The notes under the pieces: generated by a model | What the model saw: only the letters and a program-made list of their open reading frames with translations | The model's database searches: none | Told to the model about the DNA's origin: nothing | Program-made: the position numbers and the translations under genes | Part shown: positions 44,803 to 52,138 of the stretch, piece after piece | Layout of the letters: each line of letters begins with the position of its first letter | Position numbering within the stretch: position 1 is the first letter of the stretch | Source: Anaerovibrio sp. RM50 | GTDB taxonomy: Bacteria; Bacillota; Negativicutes; Selenomonadales; Selenomonadaceae | Direction of reading: 5' to 3' | NCBI RefSeq assembly: GCF_000622005.1 | Contig: NZ_KK211384.1 | Span: 74,434-138,433 of the forward strand | DNA: 64,000 nucleotides

Positions 44803-47800
44803 TTATTCTTTACCAGCCAATTTCCTGTAGTTTGCAAGTCTGGTTTCAGCATCCTTCTGAGTCTTCTCGAAGAGAGCCTCAGCAGTCTCTGGGAATGCAC
44901 GCTTCAAGCTGTTGTAGCGCACCTCACCCATAAGGTAATCCTGGAACTTGCCGAAATCCGGTTCCTTGGAGTCAAGGCTAAATGGATTCTTGTCAGTGCC
45001 AACCAGCTCTGGATTGTAGCGGTAATTAGCCCAATAACCGCACTCAACAGCACGGGCAGCTTCCATCTGGGATTTGCCCATACCAATCTTGATCCCGTGA
45101 TTGATGCATGGAGCATAACCAATAATGAGGGATGGACCAGGATATGCCTCTGCCTCAGTAAGTGCCTTCAGTACCTGATTCTTGTCAGCACCCATGTTAA
45201 CCTGTGCTACGTATACATAACCATAGGACATCGCCATCATGCCCAGATCCTTCTTCTTGGTTTTCTTACCCGTTGCAGCGAACTGTGCAATGGCAGCTGT
45301 AGGAGTAGCCTTGGAAGCCTGACCGCCAGTATTTGAATATACCTCAGTATCGAATACGAATACATTTACATCCTCACCGGAAGCCAATACATGGTCAAGA
45401 CCGCCATAGCCAATATCATAAGCCCAGCCGTCGCCGCCGAAGATCCACTGGGAACGTTTAACCATAAAGTCGCGGTTCTCATAAATCTTGTTAAGAAGCT
45501 CATCGCTGCCCTTTTCCTTTTCCAACATCTCAGTCAGCTTGGAAGCACGGTCACGGGTGCCCTCACCAAGATTCATGTTATCCTTCCAATCTGTCATTGC
45601 TTCCTTAAGAGCTTCAGACACCTTACCAGATTCAATAGCAGCGACAACATCAGAAGCCAAAGCCTCACGAACAGCCTTAACACCCAGGAACATACCAAGA
45701 CCATACTCAGCGTTGTCCTCAAAGAGGGAGTTAGCCCATGCCGGGCCATGGCCATACGCATCAGTGGTATATGGCATTGCCGGAGCAGATGCACCCCAGA
45801 TGGATGAACAACCTGTTGCATTGGAAATCATCATGCGGTCGCCGAAAAGCTGGGTAATGAGCTTGGCATAAGGAGTCTCTCCGCATCCAGCACAGGCACC
45901 GGAGAATTCCAGGCAAGGAGTCTCGAACTGGGAACCCTTGACGGTAGTTTTCTTCATTGGATTAGTCTTAGGACTAACCTTTACACCATAATCAAATACG
46001 GCCTGCTTATCAAGCTGAGAAGCAATTGGCTTCATAGTCAAAGCCTTTTCCTTGGCAGGGCATACCAATGCACAGTTGCCGCAACCGGAGCAATCCAAAG
46101 TGGAAACAGCCATGGTGAAATGCAAGCCCTTGGCTCCGAGAGCTTCCTTGGAAGTAAAACCTTCCGGCGCAGCGGCCTTTTCTTCATCATTGGTGAGAAC
46201 AGGACGGATAGCAGCGTGTGGACAAACAAAGGCGCACTGATTACACTGGATACACTTGGTAACATCCCATTCAGGAACGTTGATTGCAATGCCGCGCTTC
46301 TCATAAGCAGCAGTACCGGATGGGAAGGTACCATCCGCATGGTCAGCCATCTGCTTAACAGTAATCTTGTTGCCCTCCTGGCGGTTAACCGGCTCCAGTA
46401 TTTCCTTAACATAAGCCGGAACATCAGCTTTGCATTCTTCTTTGGCATCCTTTGCTTCAGCCCAGTCAGCAGGAACATTTACAAGGTGCAACGCATCAAT
46501 ACCAGCATCAACGGCGCCATTGTTCATGTCAACAATATTCTGGCCCTTCTTGCCATAGGAAGTTACAATAGCATCCTTCAAATAGCCCACAGCCTTATCA
46601 AGAGGAATAATATCAGCCAGCTTAAAGAATGCGGACTGCATTACCATATTGAAACGACCACCGAGGCCCAGATTCTGAGCTATCTTAACAGCGTTTACGG
46701 TGTAGAACTTGATGTTGTTCTTGGCAATGTAACGCTTCATAGAAGCAGGCAGCTTCTCGGACAGCTCCTCATCAGACCACAGGGTATTCAGAAGGAAAGT
46801 ACCACCTGGCTGCAACCCTGCCAAAAGGTCATACTTATTTACATAGGACTGCTGGGAGCAGGAAATAAAGTTTGCATTGTCAATAAGATATGGGGAAGCG
46901 ATTGGAGATTTACCAAAACGCAGGTGGGACATGGTAATACCACCGGACTTCTTGGAATCATAAGCAAAGTATGCCTGGGCATACAAATCAGTCTTATCAC
47001 CAATGATCTTAATGGCGGACTTGTTGGCACCTACTGTACCATCGGAACCCAGACCCCAGAACTTGCAGGCAGTAGTTCCCTCAGGAGTGAGGTTAACATG
47101 CTCTGGATATGGAGCCAGGGAAGTGTTGGAAAGGTCGTCCACAATACCAATAGTAAAACCATTCTTTGGAGCACCCTTCTTCAGTTCCTCAAATACACCC
47201 AAAACCTGGGCTGGGGTTACATCCTTACCGCCTAAGCCGTAACGGCCACCAACAATCAGCGGATGACGTTCACTGGCATAGAAGGCAGTACGTACATCCT
47301 GATACAGTGGCTCGCCAAGAGCACCAGGCTCCTTGGTACGGTCAAGAGTAGCAATCTTTTCCACAGTAGATGGAATAGCCTTCAGGAAGTGCTCCACAGA
47401 GAATGGACGGAAGAGATGAACTGCAACCGCACCAACCTTCTCACCCTTGGCATTAAGGAAATCAACACATTCCTGGAGGGTCTGGTTAATGGAACCAATA
47501 GCGATAACTACACGATCTGCATCCTTGGCTCCATAGTAATCAAAAATATGATGCTCACGGCCGGTAATCTTGGCCATCTGGCCCATAGCCTCTTCCACGA
47601 GCTCAGGCAATGCATCATAAGCCTTGTTTACAGCCTCACGGCCCTGGAAATAAATATCATCATTCTGAGCAGTACCACGAATAACCGGATGATCAGGATT
47701 CAAAGCATTGTGGCGGAAAGCATTTACTGCATCCCAGTCAAGAATCTTTGCCAAATCATTATAATCAACCAGCTCAATCTTCTGAATCTCATGGGAAGTG

Positions 47801-48324
47801 CGGAAACCATCAAAGAAGTTCAGGAAAGGAATCTTCCCCTTGATGGCAACCAAATGTGCCACAGCAGCCAAGTCCATAACTTCCTGTACAGAGGATTCTG
47901 CCAGCATAGCCACACCAGTCTGACGTGCAGCCATTACATCCTGATGATCACCAAAAATATTCAGTGAAGAAGTAGCCAGAGCGCGGGCAGATACATGGAA
48001 TACACCCGGAAGCATCTCGCCGGAAATCTTGTACATATTCGGAATCATCAGCAGCATACCCTGAGATGCAGTGTATGTGGTAGTCAAAGCACCACCCTGC
48101 AGAGAACCGTGAACTGCACCTGCAGCACCAGCCTCGGATTGCAACTCAACAATGCGTACTTTCTGACCAAAAAGGTTCTTTTGCCCCTTTGCAGCCATCT
48201 CATCAACATGCTCTGCCATTGGTGAGGATGGGGTGATAGGATAGATAGCAGCCACATCGGTAAATGCGTAGGACACATAAGCCGCAGCCGTATTACCATC
48301 CATAGTCTTCATTTTCTTGCCCAT
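44803..48324 (-). CDS. nifJ: Pyruvate:ferredoxin (flavodoxin) oxidoreductase
   Basis: This single-chain 1173-residue enzyme oxidises pyruvate and CoA to acetyl-CoA and CO2, reducing ferredoxin in anaerobes. Domain order is the standard one: N-terminal pyrimidine-binding domain (DGNTAAAYVSYAFTDVAAIYPITP), domain II, domain III (gamma-like), and two 4Fe-4S motifs (CIQCNQCAFVCP and CSGCGNCALVCP, about residues 690-760). A further Cys pair is CAGCGET. The C-terminal TPP domain has GDGWAYDIGYGGLDHVL and DTEVYSNTGGQ. It is monocistronic, with a strong promoter and terminator. It is usually a highly expressed central enzyme in Selenomonads. Confidence 0.97.
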   Translation of the reverse strand: MGKKMKTMDGNTAAAYVSYAFTDVAAIYPITPSSPMAEHVDEMAAKGQKNLFGQKVRIVELQSEAGAAGAVHGSLQGGALTTTYTASQGMLLMIPNMYKISGEMLPGVFHVSARALATSSLNIFGDHQDVMAARQTGVAMLAESSVQEVMDLAAVAHLVAIKGKIPFLNFFDGFRTSHEIQKIELVDYNDLAKILDWDAVNAFRHNALNPDHPVIRGTAQNDDIYFQGREAVNKAYDALPELVEEAMGQMAKITGREHHIFDYYGAKDADRVVIAIGSINQTLQECVDFLNAKGEKVGAVAVHLFRPFSVEHFLKAIPSTVEKIATLDRTKEPGALGEPLYQDVRTAFYASERHPLIVGGRYGLGGKDVTPAQVLGVFEELKKGAPKNGFTIGIVDDLSNTSLAPYPEHVNLTPEGTTACKFWGLGSDGTVGANKSAIKIIGDKTDLYAQAYFAYDSKKSGGITMSHLRFGKSPIASPYLIDNANFISCSQQSYVNKYDLLAGLQPGGTFLLNTLWSDEELSEKLPASMKRYIAKNNIKFYTVNAVKIAQNLGLGGRFNMVMQSAFFKLADIIPLDKAVGYLKDAIVTSYGKKGQNIVDMNNGAVDAGIDALHLVNVPADWAEAKDAKEECKADVPAYVKEILEPVNRQEGNKITVKQMADHADGTFPSGTAAYEKRGIAINVPEWDVTKCIQCNQCAFVCPHAAIRPVLTNDEEKAAAPEGFTSKEALGAKGLHFTMAVSTLDCSGCGNCALVCPAKEKALTMKPIASQLDKQAVFDYGVKVSPKTNPMKKTTVKGSQFETPCLEFSGACAGCGETPYAKLITQLFGDRMMISNATGCSSIWGASAPAMPYTTDAYGHGPAWANSLFEDNAEYGLGMFLGVKAVREALASDVVAAIESGKVSEALKEAMTDWKDNMNLGEGTRDRASKLTEMLEKEKGSDELLNKIYENRDFMVKRSQWIFGGDGWAYDIGYGGLDHVLASGEDVNVFVFDTEVYSNTGGQASKATPTAAIAQFAATGKKTKKKDLGMMAMSYGYVYVAQVNMGADKNQVLKALTEAEAYPGPSLIIGYAPCINHGIKIGMGKSQMEAARAVECGYWANYRYNPELVGTDKNPFSLDSKEPDFGKFQDYLMGEVRYNSLKRAFPETAEALFEKTQKDAETRLANYRKLAGKE

Positions 48325-48423
48325 ACTTGATTAACTCTCCTCTCGTAACACAAAATTTACCCTTAAACAAATCAAGTGCCAATTACATCTATAACAAATC
48401 ACGTATAAATGTTTTACAAATTC

Positions 48424-48452
48424 ATTATACATCTAACCTATTATTTTGTAAA
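48424..48452 (-). promoter_or_regulatory. Promoter for pyruvate:ferredoxin oxidoreductase
   Basis: On the minus strand TTTACA, a 17-base spacer and a perfect TATAAT lie about 100 bases before the start. The 323-base gap here holds this promoter, an AT-rich leader and the tRNA-Pro terminator; nothing else is seen. Confidence 0.75.
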
Positions 48453-48610
48453 ATAAATCGTTTTTTCTTTTTATTTTCGCACAAATGAAAAGAAAATAAA
48501 TTATATATGAACAAAATTTCAGTTTTACAGATATAATCATCAGACAAATATGTCTTATGTATACTTCATGATAATTATTTAAATATAGAGTCTCCTTTTT
48601 TTAGGCAAAA

Positions 48611-48640
48611 AGAAAAAGCTGGATCCGAAAATCCAGCTTT
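48611..48640 (-). terminator. Terminator of tRNA-Pro
   Basis: On the minus strand AAAGCTGGAT pairs perfectly with ATCCAGCTTT around a 6-base loop, followed by TTCTTTTT, nine bases after the tRNA. Confidence 0.85.
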
Positions 48641-48648
48641 AAATGCAA

Positions 48649-48725
48649 TGGTCGGAGCAGCAGGATTCGAACCTGCGACCCCCTGGTCCCAAGCCAGGTG
48701 CTCTACCAAACTGAGCCATGCCCCG
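48649..48725 (-). tRNA. tRNA-Pro (TGG), copy 1
   Basis: The acceptor CGGGGCA pairs with TGCTCCG, the anticodon stem-loop is CCTGG-CTTGGGA-CCAGG (anticodon TGG), the T-loop is GTTCGAATC, and CCA is encoded. It is identical over its whole length to the copy at 59427-59503. Confidence 0.95.
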
Positions 48726-48755
48726 TTGTCGGCACTTGTTGTGTCAACATCGATA

Positions 48756-48784
48756 ATAATACTACAATCTCCATTGCTTGTCAA
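48756..48784 (-). promoter_or_regulatory. Promoter for tRNA-Pro copy 1
   Basis: On the minus strand TTGACA, a 17-base spacer and TATTAT lie about 30 bases upstream of the tRNA. The other tRNA-Pro copy has the same two boxes and spacing. Confidence 0.72.
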
Positions 48785-48809
48785 CATTTTTATTATTTAT
48801 TTTTATTAA

Positions 48810-50210
48810 TTACTTCTGCCAATAATCAAGGCTGTCAGTAATGCCAATGTCCTGGGCATAGAATACAGGATCCTTGCCTGCATCTCTCTGACTTTCGTAA
48901 TCTCTCAGACAGGCCATTGCCTGGCTGCCAAGGATAACGATTACAGGCAGGTTGATGATGGCCATGCAGCCCATAAGAACATCTGCCAAATTCCAGAGAA
49001 GATCCATGCTAAGGCCGGCACCTACAAAGATAACCAATGCAGCAAATATGCGATAAATGGTCATAAACAGTTTGCCCGGCACCTTGCCATTTACATAAGC
49101 CAGACAGTTGTCTACATAATAAAGGTTACCAAGCAAAGTCGTAAATGCAAAGAGCAGCATGGAAACGGTGAGGAATACACCTGCACCGGAACCAAGGGTT
49201 GCATCCAGAGATGCCTGCACAAATGGTGCCCCTGCCAATTCCTTTGTAGGAACAACGCCGGAACTCATGCACAGGAAGGCTGTGGCAGTACAGAGAATCA
49301 TGGTATCAATAAATACTGAGAACATCTGAACCAGCCCCTGCTTTACAGGATGGGAAACATCCGCAGCCGCTGCGGCATTTGGTGCAGAACCTACACCGGC
49401 CTCATTGGAGAACAAACCGCGCTTAATACCAAACATTACGCAGGAGCCAGTGAAGCCGCCAAAAATTGCCTGAAAATCAAAGGCCTGAGTGAAAATGGTA
49501 TCAAAAACACTTGGCAGAAGGCCAATGTTCATAACTACAACGATTAATGCAACCAAAACATAAAGAAGTCCCATAAGAGGTACCAGTGCGGAGGTGGCCT
49601 TAATAATTCTGCGGCCGCCACCGAAGATGCACCATCCTACAAGAACTGCCAGAATGCCACCAATAACCCATGGTGTGCTGTCCGGGTTGTAGAATGTGAA
49701 TCCGGAGAATGTGGACTGGAGATTATATGCGCACAGCATATTAAAGCCAATACCATAAGTACAAATCAGTGCCAGAGCAAAAACGATTGCAACGAATCTG
49801 TTTTGAAGGGCACTCTCAATATAATAGGCAGGGCCGCCATAGCTGGCGTGCTCACCGCGCTTTTTGTAAACCTGAGCCAGAGTGCTCTCCACGAATGCAG
49901 CACCGCCGCCCAAAAATGCAGCCAGCCACATCCAGAACATGGAACCAAAACCACCAAGGCAAAGTGCTGTGGAAACACCGATAATATTACCAGTACCAAC
50001 ACGGGAAGCTGTGGAAACCATCAAAGCCTGGAAGGAGGATACCTTCTGCCCTTCCTTCTTCTCCATGATTACCTTCAATGTCTCCCCAAAGAGACGAAGC
50101 TGCACAAATCTGGTCCTCAGTGTGTAATAAAGCCCCACACCCAAAATCATGACAATCAGCAGCTTGCCATACATGAAGTTAGAGATTTCTCCAATTAACG
50201 CATCCAACAT
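48810..50210 (-). CDS. Alanine/glycine:cation symporter (AGCS family)
   Basis: This 466-residue membrane protein has about eleven helices and takes up alanine or glycine with Na+ (or H+). Family motifs are TASRVGTGNIIGVSTAL (the conserved G-T-G-N-I), FWMWLAAFLGGGAAFVESTLAQVYK, HASYGGPAYYIE, and GIKRGLFSNEAGVGSAPNAAA. Full length for the family. AAGGGG precedes the ATG. A tRNA gene with its own promoter follows. Which amino acid is preferred is not evident. Confidence 0.93.
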   Translation of the reverse strand: MLDALIGEISNFMYGKLLIVMILGVGLYYTLRTRFVQLRLFGETLKVIMEKKEGQKVSSFQALMVSTASRVGTGNIIGVSTALCLGGFGSMFWMWLAAFLGGGAAFVESTLAQVYKKRGEHASYGGPAYYIESALQNRFVAIVFALALICTYGIGFNMLCAYNLQSTFSGFTFYNPDSTPWVIGGILAVLVGWCIFGGGRRIIKATSALVPLMGLLYVLVALIVVVMNIGLLPSVFDTIFTQAFDFQAIFGGFTGSCVMFGIKRGLFSNEAGVGSAPNAAAAADVSHPVKQGLVQMFSVFIDTMILCTATAFLCMSSGVVPTKELAGAPFVQASLDATLGSGAGVFLTVSMLLFAFTTLLGNLYYVDNCLAYVNGKVPGKLFMTIYRIFAALVIFVGAGLSMDLLWNLADVLMGCMAIINLPVIVILGSQAMACLRDYESQRDAGKDPVFYAQDIGITDSLDYWQK

Positions 50211-50253
50211 TTTCTTATCTACCCCTTTTCCTTTTAATAAAATATAAACTCCC

Positions 50254-51738
50254 TTATTCAGGGAAAAAATCCGCTAAGGTTTCCTTATCCTCTGGCTTGC
50301 CCACATACGAACCTAACAGGAACAACATCAATGAAACGGTTATACCAATAGTAATCTGATGAAGGCCCATTACCTTAAAGCCCATGCCCTGGGCCAGACA
50401 ATAGAGCACCGTGCCCCCCACCATTGAAAGCATGGCCCCGGTTTTATTTGCCTTAGGCCAGTACAGTCCAAGCAAAAGTGTCCAGAAAAAGGCCGTTTCC
50501 AAGCCGCCAAAGGCAAACATATTAATGAGCCAAATAAGGCTTGGCGGTGTCATTGCAATAAAAAATACAACAGCACCAATGATTGCCGTGGCCATCATGG
50601 ACAAAAGACGCAGCTTGCCATCTCCGGGCTTATTGCCCTTTCTCTCCTGACGGTGAAGATATATATCCTTGATAATAGCCGATGATCCAACCAACAGCAA
50701 AGAGCTGATGGTAGAAATGCTGGCAGAAAGCGGGCCAATAATGGCAATACTTGCCAAAGTTGCGGGCATTGCCGTTACCACTATACGTGGAATAATGCTG
50801 TCTGTTCCGCCATAATCGGCAGGAGAACCGGTCATTACACCCTGTCCCAAAATACCAGTAAGATTTACACCGATATTCATAAAACCAACAACGAAGGTAC
50901 CAATAAGCATGGCCCGAACCAGACTCTTATTGTTCTTGAAGGCCAATCCCCTTACCACTGACTGGGGAAGGGCAATAGTACAGATACCAACCAGTATCCA
51001 CTGGGTAAGATATAACCCATAAGGCATCTTGCCATCGGAAAGAGGCTCCAGCATATCGGGACGATTTGTTTCCAAATGGGCCACTATACTGTCGTAGCCG
51101 CCACCGGCCTGAAGCACATAATATACCAGCATAACAATGCCAATCATCATCATAACGGCACAGCAGGTATCCGTAATAGCCACTGCCCTGAAACCACCGA
51201 TGGTGGTATATACAACTACCATGGCACCAAAAAGAATCAAGCCTGTCACATAGCTGTAGCCTGTCACCGCTTCAAAGAGCTTGGCTCCCCCCACAAACTG
51301 AGCCACCATGGTAGCGCAAAAGAACAAAACAATAATAAAGGCAGAGATCTCCGCCAATAAATCCGACTTGTACCGATGGCGTATAATATCTACCACCGTT
51401 ACTGCATTAAACTTGCTGGCCAGCAAAGCCACCCGCTTGCCGAATATACCCAGCACCAAAAATACTGCTGTCACCTGGACCACAGCCATATAAACCCAGC
51501 CAAAGCCCACATTCCAGGCCACGCCCGGGCCGCCCACAAAGGAGCTGACGGAGCTATAGGTGGCAACAGTGGTCATGGCAAGGACAAAACCTCCCAAATC
51601 CCGGTTGCCGATGAAGTAAGTCTTGACGAAATTATTCATCAACCCTGACTGCTGCTGATGACGTACGTAGAAGCTAATGCCAATCATAAAGACCATATAT
51701 CCTAAAAGAGGCAGAAGCTGACTCAAATCACCATTCAT
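50254..51738 (-). CDS. panF: Sodium/pantothenate symporter PanF (SSS family)
   Basis: This 494-residue polytopic sodium:solute symporter has about 13 helices. It has SSFVGGPGVAWNVGFGWVYMA near TM2, YTTIGGFRAVAITDT (the SSS signature), and SASISTISSLLLVGSSAIIKDI. The preceding small gene is of the YhdT type, the usual partner of panF, which supports the pantothenate assignment over proline or other SSS substrates. The start overlaps the yhdT stop as ATGA. Confidence 0.88.
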   Translation of the reverse strand: MNGDLSQLLPLLGYMVFMIGISFYVRHQQQSGLMNNFVKTYFIGNRDLGGFVLAMTTVATYSSVSSFVGGPGVAWNVGFGWVYMAVVQVTAVFLVLGIFGKRVALLASKFNAVTVVDIIRHRYKSDLLAEISAFIIVLFFCATMVAQFVGGAKLFEAVTGYSYVTGLILFGAMVVVYTTIGGFRAVAITDTCCAVMMMIGIVMLVYYVLQAGGGYDSIVAHLETNRPDMLEPLSDGKMPYGLYLTQWILVGICTIALPQSVVRGLAFKNNKSLVRAMLIGTFVVGFMNIGVNLTGILGQGVMTGSPADYGGTDSIIPRIVVTAMPATLASIAIIGPLSASISTISSLLLVGSSAIIKDIYLHRQERKGNKPGDGKLRLLSMMATAIIGAVVFFIAMTPPSLIWLINMFAFGGLETAFFWTLLLGLYWPKANKTGAMLSMVGGTVLYCLAQGMGFKVMGLHQITIGITVSLMLFLLGSYVGKPEDKETLADFFPE

Positions 51739-52007
51739 GGCTGTCCCTCCCTTCGGGAAGGATTACCATCTGTTTCCAGATCAATATCTTTAAATACAAG
51801 GGAAGTAAGAAGTTTTACCAAAACCATGGCGAAAATCCACACGCCAAATGTTCCGGCAACAGCCCAGAGCGGCAGTCCAAAGACCTTAATGTCCACACCA
51901 GCCAAACCGAATCCGGCCAACACCCAAAAAACAATCAACACCATTAGTGTAATGCCGGTCCACATGGCTTCCCTGCGGATCTGGAAGTATTTTTCTTTTT
52001 CTGACAT
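51735..52007 (-). CDS. yhdT: YhdT-like small membrane protein (DUF997)
   Basis: This 90-residue protein has two transmembrane helices (GITLMVLIVFWVLAGFGLAG and LWAVAGTFGVWIFAMVLVKLL) and a polar N terminus (MSEKEKYFQIRREAMW). It is the usual co-encoded partner of PanF, perhaps an accessory subunit. The open frame extends further upstream, but AAAGGTG before this ATG sets the start. It is the first gene of the two-gene operon. Confidence 0.88.
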   Translation of the reverse strand: MSEKEKYFQIRREAMWTGITLMVLIVFWVLAGFGLAGVDIKVFGLPLWAVAGTFGVWIFAMVLVKLLTSLVFKDIDLETDGNPSRREGQP

Positions 52008-52081
52008 ACAAAACACCTTTCTGTAGAACCCGGCCCCTAAATTAAACCAAAAATGTCCAACCGGTGTCCTCAACATTCTAA

Positions 52082-52110
52082 ATTATACTATCTGTAGTGG
52101 ACATTAGCAA
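52082..52110 (-). promoter_or_regulatory. Promoter for yhdT-panF
   Basis: On the minus strand TTGCTA, a 17-base spacer and a perfect TATAAT lie about 75 bases before yhdT. Downstream an inverted TGTCC/GGACA pair with a long loop is visible; its role is unclear. Confidence 0.58.
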
Positions 52111-52138
52111 TATATCATCACTTTAAAGTATTAAGGTG

